Below, one piece after another: positions 32,775 to 40,910 of a stretch of DNA of 64,000 bases; the first letter of the stretch is position 1, and each line of letters begins with the position of its first letter. The position numbers were made by a program, and so were the translations under genes. The notes under the pieces are model-generated. The model searched no databases. It had not been told where the DNA came from and saw nothing but the letters and a program-made list of their open reading frames with translations. The DNA is from GAS368 sp965227745. GTDB lineage: Bacteria > Verrucomicrobiota > Verrucomicrobiia > Opitutales > Opitutaceae. Where the stretch lies: contig OZ245769.1 of assembly GCA_965227745.1 (NCBI GenBank), positions 3,844,001 to 3,908,000 of the forward strand. The letters are read 5' to 3'.

Positions 32775-33968
32775 TTATTTGCGCCCCAGCGCCGCGCGAA
32801 TCACCGGCTCCATCACATCCGCCTGGCGCACGAAGCCCAGGTCATTCGGATGCGAGCCATCGGTCGCGCCTTCGGCGTCAGAGCCGAGCAGGTCGTCACC
32901 GGGCACATAATACAGGCCTTTCACGCCCTCGGCCTTCAGCTTCTCGAAACACTCTTTCAAGGCGGCGTGATTCTCGGTGTGGAAATCGTTTCGCTTCGGC
33001 AGAATCCACGAGTTGCTGTTGCGGCGGTCCTCGATGAGCACGATGGGCGTGTCCGCACGCTCGGCGCGGATTTGCTTCACGAGCGGGATGCACTTCTCGC
33101 GCACCTGCTGCGCATTCATGTTCGGCAGGCAGTCGATCACGTACACGGCGGCGTCGATCTTCACGAGCAGTTCGCCGACTTCCTTGTCCATGCGGCCATT
33201 GCCGGAGAAGCCGAGATTCACCACCGGCAGATCGAAGCGGCGGCCGAGAATCGCCGGATGTGCCATGCCGGGCCGCGATGCGCTCGCGCCGTGCGTGATC
33301 GAGGTCCCGTAAAACACGATGGGCTTTTCCTTGCGCGGGGCGAGGGGTTCAAACTTCGCGTCGGGCGGAAACCCGAGCGAAAGTTTTTCGACGCCGTTAT
33401 ACAGCGGCAGGTACACCGCATACTCGCGCAGGCCTGGCTTGAGTCCGCCGATGATTTCCTGGCGCACCACTTTGCCATCGGGCCGCGCCACGCCCGCCCA
33501 GCGCCACTTGCCCGCTTCGTCGCGCGCATAGAGGTCGAGGCCGCTCGCGCCGATGGGTGTCATGTTCGCGCCATTGAGGCGTTCCTTGAGCAGCGTGTAG
33601 TCGGTCCAGATCGTGGCCGCATCCGTCTTAAAGCGTACCATCATGCCCGCGCTGTCGCGGCTGAGATTCCACACCGCCGAGGTCACCTTGCCGTCCGCCA
33701 CGGCGGGGAAGCGATCAAACCAACGCTTGCGCTCCATGTCCGTCCACGCGCGGCCTTCGACGCCCCACTCCGTGACATCGTGCCAGGTGAGCGCGGGCTC
33801 GGGGGCCGGCGCGGCTTTGGCGGCGGGGGCCTTGGCCGCCGGCGCTTTTTTGGCGGGCGGATTCTTCGCCGCCGGCGCGGCGCCGTTTTCCTGGGCAAAG
33901 GCGGCGGCCGCGAGCACGAGGCCCGCGACTAGAGTGAGACGGCGCAGGGCGATCTGGAGGGTGATCAT
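32775..33968 (-). CDS. exported SGNH/GDSL hydrolase
   Basis: Secreted esterase-like protein, 397 residues from ATG 33968. A signal peptide (MITLQIALRRLTLVAGLVLA) is followed by an alanine/lysine/proline linker, an N-terminal beta-domain (LTWHDVTEWGVEGRAWTDME, AVWNLSRDSAGMMVRFKTDA) and the SGNH domain. Block I is IVFYGTSITHGASAS with S223, block II/III is LGFSGNGRMDKEV, and block V is DGSHPNDLG with D370 and H373. The two-domain layout with a jelly-roll part before the SGNH fold is seen in carbohydrate esterases. An upstream extension to 34226 is discarded because it lacks a signal sequence. Confidence 0.87.
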   Translation of the reverse strand: MITLQIALRRLTLVAGLVLAAAAFAQENGAAPAAKNPPAKKAPAAKAPAAKAAPAPEPALTWHDVTEWGVEGRAWTDMERKRWFDRFPAVADGKVTSAVWNLSRDSAGMMVRFKTDAATIWTDYTLLKERLNGANMTPIGASGLDLYARDEAGKWRWAGVARPDGKVVRQEIIGGLKPGLREYAVYLPLYNGVEKLSLGFPPDAKFEPLAPRKEKPIVFYGTSITHGASASRPGMAHPAILGRRFDLPVVNLGFSGNGRMDKEVGELLVKIDAAVYVIDCLPNMNAQQVREKCIPLVKQIRAERADTPIVLIEDRRNSNSWILPKRNDFHTENHAALKECFEKLKAEGVKGLYYVPGDDLLGSDAEGATDGSHPNDLGFVRQADVMEPVIRAALGRK

Positions 33969-34349
33969 AGGGGAAAAGAGACGAAGCAGTGACAACCGAA
34001 CCGGGGTGGAAAGGGCAGGTGAAAACGCCCCCACTCTCACCACGCCTGCCGCGCGGGGCAAGGCTGCGCTTGGTCCCGTTGCGCCTCCGCCAAACCCGAA
34101 ATGCGACCGGTCCTCCATTTTCGCGTCGGCAGGGCCCGCCCGCGCAGCCATCGTCACTATCGTCTCAATCAGCCCCGCGCCCTCCCCCCTATGAGACTGG
34201 AAACCCGCACGATTTTCCCAAATCACGGCATTTACATTGTGCCGAGGCTCACTCGGCCCGATACGGATCGCCTGTCATACATCAGTTCGTTATAACGATC
34301 TCCTCGATTCCGCCCGCTCTCCGCTTCCCGCTTCTAAACTTCTCCTCCC

Positions 34350-35294
34350 ATGCTCACCGCCTCCCTCCTCGGCCTCGTTCTCGGTGTCGGTCTCGCCGCT
34401 CTGCTCACGCTGCTCTTTGGCGTGTACACCATCGGCCCCACGCAGCGCGGCGTGATCGCGACGTTCGGCCGCGTCCAGCGTATCGCCGGCATGACGGCCG
34501 ACGATCCCGTGCTCGGCTCGCTTCTCTCCACCGAGGAAAAGCTCCGCTATAATTATCCCAATATCCGCGTCATCCCGCCCGGCGGGCCGTACTTCAAATG
34601 GCCGTGGCAGCGGCTCTATCGCGTCGATATGACGATCCAAACCGTCGATATCACCTGGGACCCCGAGATTCGCCAGGAGTCCATCGAGGCTGTCACCAAG
34701 GATAATCTCACGGTGCAGATCACCGGTCAGATCCGCTGGCGTCCCGCCGAGCGCAATCTCTACGCGTACCTCTTCGGCATCGCTCACCCCGCCGCGCACG
34801 TCGTCGGCTACTTCATCTCCGTGCTGCGCGATCGCATCGCGACTTTTCACGGGGAAAATGCCGATGGCGCCGTCGAGGGCGTCTCGATCAACGATCTCCG
34901 CCGCAACCTTTCCGCGATCAATAGCTTCATGGAGGAGACGTGCCGCAAGACCGCCGCGCGCTACGGCATCGATCTCGACGCCGCGCTGATCACCAACATC
35001 GATCCTCCCGCCGACGTCGACGAAGCGCTCGCCTCGATCAACACCACGCAGAACCAAGTCGCCGCCTCCATCAGCCAGGCCAAGGCCGACGCCGATCAGC
35101 GCCTCAAGATGGCCGAGCAGGCCGTGCAGATCGCCGAAAATCGCGCCTCCGCCGAGGCCGCGCCCATCCTCGAGCTCGGGAAAACGCTCGAGCTCATGTA
35201 CGCCGAGGGCGGCAAGGACGCCCTCGACAGCTACCTTCGCAACGCCGCGATCCCGCTGCGCGAAAAGGCCTCGCAAACCGTCCTCAAAGTCTAA
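34350..35294 (+). CDS. SPFH/Band 7 membrane protein (HflK-like), first of pair
   Basis: A 314-residue membrane scaffold protein. One N-terminal helix (LLGLVLGVGLAALLTLLFGV) is followed by the SPFH domain: YTIGPTQRGVIATFGRVQRI, RVIPPGGPYFKWPWQRLYRV, TVDITWDPEIRQESIEAVTK and DNLTVQITGQIRWRP. After it come SINDLRRNLSAINSFMEETC and a coiled coil rich in alanine and glutamate (AKADADQRLKMAEQAVQIAE). An insert (GMTADDPVLGSLLSTEEKL) between the first strands is unusual. The second SPFH gene follows 20 bp later, so the two probably form a hetero-oligomer like HflK-HflC. No FtsH gene is nearby. Confidence 0.85.
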   Translation: MLTASLLGLVLGVGLAALLTLLFGVYTIGPTQRGVIATFGRVQRIAGMTADDPVLGSLLSTEEKLRYNYPNIRVIPPGGPYFKWPWQRLYRVDMTIQTVDITWDPEIRQESIEAVTKDNLTVQITGQIRWRPAERNLYAYLFGIAHPAAHVVGYFISVLRDRIATFHGENADGAVEGVSINDLRRNLSAINSFMEETCRKTAARYGIDLDAALITNIDPPADVDEALASINTTQNQVAASISQAKADADQRLKMAEQAVQIAENRASAEAAPILELGKTLELMYAEGGKDALDSYLRNAAIPLREKASQTVLKV

Positions 35295-35314
35295 CCCGCC
35301 GACCGCTCCCCACC

Positions 35315-36196
35315 ATGAATACTTTGATGCCCTTTTTCATTTCTCTCTTCTTCGGGATGGTCGGCACGTTCATCGCGTCCGGCATTCTCGTCGGCCTCGG
35401 TCGCGCGTTTCAGCTCTGGCGCGTGCTGCCCGAGCGCACCGTGATCGTCTACACGTTCTTCGGCAAAGTCGTCGGCCAGGTCGAGGAGCCCGGCCTTTTC
35501 TTCCCCATCGTCCACTTCGGCCCCAAGGCCCTCCTCTTTCCGTTCTTCGGCAAGGCCTACACGGTGCGCACGATGATCCATCAGGCCTACCTGCGTAACC
35601 AACTCGTCAACTCCGAGGAAGGCGCGCCCATGGGCGTCGGCATTTGGTTCGAAATGTACGTCAACAATCCCAAGGCGTACCTCTTCCAAAACTCCGACCC
35701 GATGGGCTCGCTCAAGGCCAACGTCGCCACCGCCGTCGTGAAGCAGCTCTCGAATTTGAAACTCGAGGTGCTGCTCGAAAATCGCGACGCCCTCTCGCGC
35801 AAAGTCCGCGAAGAGGTCTCGCCCACGTCGTCGCAGTGGGGCTTCCACCTCGGCTCGACCTACATCCGCAAAGTCGCCTTCCGCGACCGCGGCATGATCA
35901 ACGAGATTCAGCGCAAGGTCGTGAACCGCCTCCGCCAGGTCACCGCCGCGATGCGTCAGGCCGGCGAAAACGAAGTCGCGATCATCCACTCCGAGGCCGA
36001 CAAAAAAGCCTCGCAGCGCCTCGGCCAGGCCCAGGCCGTCCGCCCGCAAGTCGTCGGCCGCGCCCTCGCCGAAATCCGCAAATCGCCCGAGGTCGCCGAA
36101 GCCGTCTTCTCCCTCCTCGACCTCCAAGCCACCCTCCGCAGCCCCGGCAAAGTCACCCTCTCCTCCGGCGACTCCAGCTTGCTGCTCAATAGCTGA
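35315..36196 (+). CDS. SPFH/Band 7 membrane protein, second of pair
   Basis: A 293-residue partner of the preceding protein. An N-terminal helix (FFISLFFGMVGTFIASGILV) is followed by LPERTVIVYTFFGKVVGQVE, PGLFFPIVHFGPKALLFPFF, GVGIWFEMYVNNPKAYLF and the coiled-coil segment RQAGENEVAIIHSEADKKAS followed by QRLGQAQAVRPQVVGRALAE. The short spacing shows co-transcription with the first. Both likely sit in a membrane microdomain or control a membrane protease; the exact role cannot be read from sequence. Confidence 0.83.
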   Translation: MNTLMPFFISLFFGMVGTFIASGILVGLGRAFQLWRVLPERTVIVYTFFGKVVGQVEEPGLFFPIVHFGPKALLFPFFGKAYTVRTMIHQAYLRNQLVNSEEGAPMGVGIWFEMYVNNPKAYLFQNSDPMGSLKANVATAVVKQLSNLKLEVLLENRDALSRKVREEVSPTSSQWGFHLGSTYIRKVAFRDRGMINEIQRKVVNRLRQVTAAMRQAGENEVAIIHSEADKKASQRLGQAQAVRPQVVGRALAEIRKSPEVAEAVFSLLDLQATLRSPGKVTLSSGDSSLLLNS

Positions 36197-36201
36197 GCCC
36201 G

Positions 36202-36590
36202 GGGGTAGCGCCAGTCTCCGACTGGCGCCGTCCCATGGCGAGGATCGAGGTGGACGGCGACCTCCGGGCGGCGTCGGGAGGGCGAATACGAAAATTACGT
36301 CGCCATTCGGATTTCCTAAAGACGGCGCTCGGATGAGCGCTGTCCACCCCGCCCACGACTTTTGATTCCGCCTCTTCCATCGTTAGGGGATGGCTGTGGT
36401 CTCAGCCCGGCGCACCTGGCTTAACTGTGGGAGGGGCTTTACGCCCCGACAGATTGCCCGCGCGCTGAGTCGGGGCGTAAAGCCCCTCCCATCGTTTTGA
36501 TCCCTCGACTACCCGTCGCGCCGCACCGCGCCACCTTCAAATCCCGCCGCACACCTCAGCGGGTAGGGTTCGACCTCCGGGCGAACCGTC
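36202..36590. repeat. composite of four REP families in one gap
   Basis: The 484-bp gap after the SPFH pair holds in order: a family D hairpin (36202-36227, GTAGCGCCAGTCTCCGACTG), a family B unit (36248-36285) with its complementary partner GACGGCGCTCGGATGAGCGC then TGTCCACC (36321-36348), a family C pair (36424-36450 and 36470-36491, with GTCGGGGCGTAAAGCCCCTC on the right), and CTCAGCGGGTAGGGTTCGAC then CTCCGGGCGAACCGTCA (36555-36591) shared with 14183. No gene is present. Confidence 0.88.
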
Positions 36591-36680
36591 AGGGCCTCCG
36601 TATCCAAATAAAACCTACAGCTACGGCTCCGCTTCCACCTGGCGGTCCCTCGATCTCTCCTCCCCGCTCCGTCGCGTCTC

Positions 36681-37880
36681 TCAAATCTTCAGAAAAATCT
36701 TCCGCCGGTACATCCACCAGAGCAGCCCCCACATCACCGCGAGCGTGGCCGCGCCTTGCAGGAAATTCACATACGGTTTCCCGAATACGTTAAACGCCCC
36801 TGCACCCAAATGCGTCACGAGTGACTTCTGGATGAAAGCGTCAAACAAGTGCGCGATCAGGTACGCCGCCATCGAGTTCGCGCCGATCACGACGAGCGCG
36901 TACGCCCACCCGCGTTTCTGTCGCACGTCGATCACGAGGTAGAAAAGCGCGAGCAGCAAAAAGCACCAGCCACCGCTGTAGAGGACCCACGCGGGCGTCC
37001 AGATTCGCTTCACCACCGGGCAAATCCCGAGCCACCCGAGCAGCGCACCGCTGGCGAGACCGATTGCGCCCGCGATGGCAAACCACCGCACCTTGGCCCC
37101 GGCCGACATCTCTTCGCGCCGCAGCACGCCGCCGGCGATCAGCCCGAGGATCATCGTGCCGAGCGTGGGGATGAAGCTCAGCGTCGCATAGCCACCGGCA
37201 TTGAAGAGAAACGGCCGCTCGCGTGGGAAAAGGTTTAGCCACCACGTGTCGAAGGCCCACGCGGGGTTGCTGTTCTTCTGCCAGTGGGCCGCGAAGCCGC
37301 TGAGGCCGTTCGCGCTCAGCCACTCCGGTTTCACATTCACCGCCGCGTAGTTGAAATCCACCGGCGGCAGCGGCCAGAGCGCAAAGGCCGCCCAATAGCC
37401 CGCCACGATCGCGCCAAACGCCACCCACTGGTCGCGCACCGGGCGGAAGCCGAGGAGGAAGAGAAAGAGGTAGCCAAAACCGATCTGCGAGAGCGTGTCC
37501 TCAAAGGTCCAGTTCGTTTGGTTGCGGCTCACTGAGCGCAAAAACACGCCCAGCAAAATCAGCGCGACCGCGCGCCACACCGCGTGCCACGTCAACTTGC
37601 TCGCGGAGTCGCCGCGGGCGAGGCGGCTCGCGAGGGAAAACGGCAGCGCCACGCCGACGAGAAACGAAAACGAGGGCTGGATGAGATCGTGCAGCGACGC
37701 GCCGACCCACTCGACGTGGCTTTGCTGCGACGCGAGGAATTTCCAGACGGCGCTTTCCGGCAGCGCTTGCGCCACCGAGCGGAGACGCAGCACCTCGGCC
37801 ATCATGAGAGCCATCACGAAGCCGCGGTACGCATCGATCGAAGTCAGCCGCGCCGGGGTAGGCGCAGGAGTGGGGTTCAT
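36681..37880 (-). CDS. HGSNAT/DUF5009-like membrane acyltransferase
   Basis: Integral membrane protein, 399 residues and about 10-11 helices, related to heparan-alpha-glucosaminide N-acetyltransferase and DUF5009 proteins. The N-terminal signature ARLTSIDAYRGFVMALMMAE is the family's LD.FRG-type motif. The first loop carries HVEWVGASLHDLIQPSFSFL (with the conserved H and Q-P-S/F), and FNAGGYATLSFIPTLGTMIL is also typical. ATG 37880 gives the natural start. Such enzymes transfer acetyl groups from cytoplasmic acetyl-CoA to sugars outside the membrane. Proximity to sulfatase and galactokinase genes is compatible with glycan metabolism but not proof. Confidence 0.82.
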   Translation of the reverse strand: MNPTPAPTPARLTSIDAYRGFVMALMMAEVLRLRSVAQALPESAVWKFLASQQSHVEWVGASLHDLIQPSFSFLVGVALPFSLASRLARGDSASKLTWHAVWRAVALILLGVFLRSVSRNQTNWTFEDTLSQIGFGYLFLFLLGFRPVRDQWVAFGAIVAGYWAAFALWPLPPVDFNYAAVNVKPEWLSANGLSGFAAHWQKNSNPAWAFDTWWLNLFPRERPFLFNAGGYATLSFIPTLGTMILGLIAGGVLRREEMSAGAKVRWFAIAGAIGLASGALLGWLGICPVVKRIWTPAWVLYSGGWCFLLLALFYLVIDVRQKRGWAYALVVIGANSMAAYLIAHLFDAFIQKSLVTHLGAGAFNVFGKPYVNFLQGAATLAVMWGLLWWMYRRKIFLKI

Positions 37881-37971
37881 GCGAAGCAATGGTCTGCGCG
37901 TTTCGCGTCGCCGAGGAAAGGGGAAACGTATTCTTTTTCCTCACCCCACCCCCGTCCGCCCCTCCCTCACC

Positions 37972-39066
37972 ATGCTTTCACGTCTCCCACTTCACCGTAT
38001 TTTCCTGCCGCTCTTCGCTGCCGCGCTCGCTCTCACCGCGCGCGCCGCTGCCGAAAAAGCTCCGGCCCCCACGTTCGAAAGCATCAGGAAAATCGACGCT
38101 CACTCGCACGTCTTCGAAGACATCCCGGCGCTCAACGCGATGTTTCGCGCGATGAATCTTCGCTCGATCAATGTCTGCGTGCCCGGCGGCGACGGACACG
38201 TCGTCGAGATGCACCGGATCGCGTTCGACCTCGCGAAAAAATATCCCGACCTCTATCCCGTCACCGCGACCTTCGATGTCACCGGCTGGGCCCAACCGGG
38301 CTACGCCGACAAAGTCATCGCGTGGCTCGACGAGCAATTTCGCCTCGGCGCCGTCGGTGTGAAAATCTGGAAAGAGGTCGGCATGGAGCTCAAGCGGCCC
38401 GATGGCACGTTCGTGCTGCCCGACGATCCCATTTTCGACCCCATTTACGCGTTCATCGCGAAGCGCGGCAAAGTACTCCACGCCCATCTCGCCGAGCCCA
38501 TCGACGCCTGGCTCCCCCTCGATCCCGACAGCAATCACTACGCCTACTACTCGCAAAATCCCCAGTGGCATATCTACGGCAAGCCGGGGTACCCGAGCCA
38601 CGCCCAGATCATCGCCGCACGCGACCACATCCTCGAAAAGCACCCAACCCTCGTCGTCGTCGGTGCGCACCTCGGCAGCCTCGAGCACGATCTCGACGGC
38701 ATCGCCGCGCGCCTCGCGAAGTACCCGAATTTCAACATCGATGTCGCCGCCCGCACGCGAAATCTCGCGCGCCACCCCAGCGAAAAAGTCCGCGCCCTCT
38801 TCCTCCAATACCCCGACCGCATTCTCTACGGCCTCGACTTGGTGTGGAAACCGTTCACGCGCGCGCAGCCGCCGACTGACTTGCAGCGCCAAGCTCATAT
38901 CAAATCACTCGACGTCCGCTACCACGCCGACTTCGACTACTACGCCGGCCACGGCGAGATGACCTACAACGGCCGCAAAACCGTCGCGCTCGAGCTGCCG
39001 CGCGCCGTGTTGGAGAAATTTTACCACGAGAATGCGGAGCGGATTTTTAAGCTGAGCACGAAGTAA
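37972..39066 (+). CDS. exported amidohydrolase (amidohydrolase_2 type)
   Basis: Metal-dependent hydrolase with a signal peptide (MLSRLPLHRIFLPLFAAALA) and TIM-barrel domain. The first strand motif is RKIDAHSHVFEDIPALNAMF with H44 and H46. Later come VGVKIWKEVGMELKRPDGTF, GKVLHAHLAEPIDAWLPLDP, HPTLVVVGAHLGSLEHDLDG, NFNIDVAARTRNLARHP and ILYGLDLVWKPF, which hold the further metal and general-acid residues. ATG 37972 is chosen for the signal peptide; 364 residues. The end LPRAVLEKFYHENAERIF is the typical amidohydrolase_2 ending. The substrate is unknown. Confidence 0.85.
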   Translation: MLSRLPLHRIFLPLFAAALALTARAAAEKAPAPTFESIRKIDAHSHVFEDIPALNAMFRAMNLRSINVCVPGGDGHVVEMHRIAFDLAKKYPDLYPVTATFDVTGWAQPGYADKVIAWLDEQFRLGAVGVKIWKEVGMELKRPDGTFVLPDDPIFDPIYAFIAKRGKVLHAHLAEPIDAWLPLDPDSNHYAYYSQNPQWHIYGKPGYPSHAQIIAARDHILEKHPTLVVVGAHLGSLEHDLDGIAARLAKYPNFNIDVAARTRNLARHPSEKVRALFLQYPDRILYGLDLVWKPFTRAQPPTDLQRQAHIKSLDVRYHADFDYYAGHGEMTYNGRKTVALELPRAVLEKFYHENAERIFKLSTK

Positions 39067-39113
39067 AATCAGAAACAGAATCTTTACCACAGATGGGCAC
39101 AGGTAAGGCGGAT

Positions 39114-39192
39114 CGGTCTTTGTGGCTCCGTGTCTCTGTGGTTCAAATCTGAGTAAACTAAGGAGTGAACCACAGAGGCACAAAGACACAGA
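39114..39192. repeat. CACAGAG-type long inverted repeat
   Basis: TTTGTGGCTCCGTGTCTCTG then TGGTTCA (about 39119-39145) faces TGAACCACAGAGGCACAAAG then ACACAGAC (about 39165-39192). It is located between the convergent amidohydrolase and DcuC-like genes and may act as a two-way terminator-like structure, although it lacks a T tract. Confidence 0.8.
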
Positions 39193-39290
39193 CGCTGAAA
39201 AGTCGCGGAGTATTTCTCCGTCATCTCTGTTTGCTCTTGTAAAAAAATTGGGTGAAAAAGCGGGACGGCGACCTGCGCTCCGATATTGGG

Positions 39291-40595
39291 CTACGAACCA
39301 CGCGCAATCACCATCAAAAGCGTCACGCCAAACCCCGCGATCAACGGCAGCGCCGTCCGCTTCACGATGTCCGTGACTGATACCCCCGCCTGCGCCGCAC
39401 AGAAAATCACCACCGCCGCGGCCGGAGACATCGTGCGGCCAAACGTCGCCGCGATGGCGCCGAGCACGCCGAGATCGAGCGCATTCGGCAAGTCCGTCGC
39501 GCTCAACGCCGGCAACACCGCTTTCGAAAACGCCACACTCGGCCCGATGCCCGAGCCCGTGATCACGCCCAGCAGCCCCGGAAAGAATCCCGCCGCCGCC
39601 TTGCTCAGCACGCCCGTGCCCGAGACGAGCCGCACGAGTTTATCCGTGAGCCCGATCTCCGTCATGCCCGCGATGAAGCAACTCGCGGTGACGACCACCG
39701 AGATCACGTGCGCGTAGGCGTAGCCCATCCCCTCGAAAAACGCCTTCGCACACGCCGTCACATCTTTCCGGCAGAGTAAGAGCACGATCATCGTGGAGAC
39801 GAGCATCGCGTGAGAAACGGGCAGCCCTTTCTCAAACGGCTTCGGCAGCGCCGGAAAAAAGAGTCCCGGCATCATCAGAAAAATCATCACCACCGGCAGC
39901 GGCGGCAGCAGCGCCTTCCAAAGCTTGCGCTCCTCGGGCGCGCTCGCGGCGGGCTCACCAACCGTCGACGCGGGCGCCACGGCCGCCGTCCCGGCGTGGC
40001 GCCGCGTGATGAGGGCGAAAACGCCCACCGCCGTGAGAAATCCGCCGAGCAGCGGCCAAAACATCGCGCCGAGCGCGAGCTTCATATCGGCTTTGCTGTA
40101 CTCGTGGATCGCGACGAGGTCGGCATCGCCGGGGTTGTAGAGGCTGCCGCCGCCGGAGCAGCCGAGCGCGAGCGTGGCCGCCGCCGCAGCCGGATGATAA
40201 CGCGCCGCGAGCATCAGCGGCACGAGAATCGGGCCCACCGCCGCCGCGACCGCCGTCTGGCTCGTCACCGCGACATTCGCGATGAAGCCCGTCAGACATC
40301 CGCCCGGAATGAGCAGCCAGCGATAGCGCCGCGCAGGCGCGAGCAGCAGCTGCACGAGCTCGCGGTCGCAGCCCGTCGCGCGCAGCACAAAGGCATAGCC
40401 CATCGCCGAGCAGATCGGCCCGATGGTCTTGCCGTTGCCCATCTCCGCGAGAAACACCTCGAAGACCACGAGCGGTTTCGACGCCAATGCCGCCAAGGCC
40501 AGCCCCGCCGCAAAGAGCGTGAGCCGCACCTCCACTTTTCGCACCAGGCAATACATCGCCAGGGCGATCACCACCAAAGCAGCGCTGAACTGCAT
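39291..40595 (-). CDS. DcuC-family C4-dicarboxylate carrier
   Basis: A 434-residue inner-membrane transporter with about 12 helices. RKVEVRLTLFAAGLALAALA, NGKTIGPICSAMGYAFVLRA, GCDRELVQLLLAPARRYRWL, ATLALGCSGGGSLYNPGDAD and the late GVITGSGIGPSVAFSKAVLP are DcuC-like blocks with the glycine-rich re-entrant loops of the ion transporter superfamily. Such carriers move succinate, fumarate or malate. A hydrophilic central loop (STVGEPAASAPEERK) separates the two halves. The gene is convergent with the amidohydrolase. Confidence 0.85.
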   Translation of the reverse strand: MQFSAALVVIALAMYCLVRKVEVRLTLFAAGLALAALASKPLVVFEVFLAEMGNGKTIGPICSAMGYAFVLRATGCDRELVQLLLAPARRYRWLLIPGGCLTGFIANVAVTSQTAVAAAVGPILVPLMLAARYHPAAAAATLALGCSGGGSLYNPGDADLVAIHEYSKADMKLALGAMFWPLLGGFLTAVGVFALITRRHAGTAAVAPASTVGEPAASAPEERKLWKALLPPLPVVMIFLMMPGLFFPALPKPFEKGLPVSHAMLVSTMIVLLLCRKDVTACAKAFFEGMGYAYAHVISVVVTASCFIAGMTEIGLTDKLVRLVSGTGVLSKAAAGFFPGLLGVITGSGIGPSVAFSKAVLPALSATDLPNALDLGVLGAIAATFGRTMSPAAAVVIFCAAQAGVSVTDIVKRTALPLIAGFGVTLLMVIARGS

Positions 40596-40747
40596 TGGGC
40601 CTCACGCTAGCTTCGCTCATGCCACTGGCAACGCGGAAGGAGCGGTGGAACAGTTCCTCGAGCGGCGCCGGTCTCAGATCTCGCGAAACCTCTTTCAACG
40701 CTCGACCTAACCCTTGTCATTCTGAGACGAGGAGGAAGGCCTTTAAA

Positions 40748-40899
40748 GGAGCGGGGCTTTGTAAGCCCCGCCAGCGCGGTTGAAAACCGCCGCTCCCTTG
40801 TCGGTTGGCGCCTTTCGTGGTTTGAGGGACAACTTCGAAGTCTGACGATCTGGCGTGAGGTTAAGTTCTGCTGCGCCGGTCGGAGAACCGGCGCTACCC
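40748..40899. repeat. paired hairpin element plus family D REP
   Basis: GGAGCGGGGCTTTGTAAGCC then CCGCC (40748-40772) and GCGGTTGAAAACCGCCGCTC (40776) form two hairpins whose outer arms GGAGCGG and CCGCTCC are complementary. A family D hairpin follows (GCGCCGGTCGGAGAACCGGC then GCTACC, 40873-40899). CTTGTCATTCTGAGACGAGG at 40712 is another common dispersed text, echoed near 49061. No gene lies in 40596-40910. Confidence 0.8.
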
Positions 40900-40910
40900 C
40901 GGAAGTGCGC

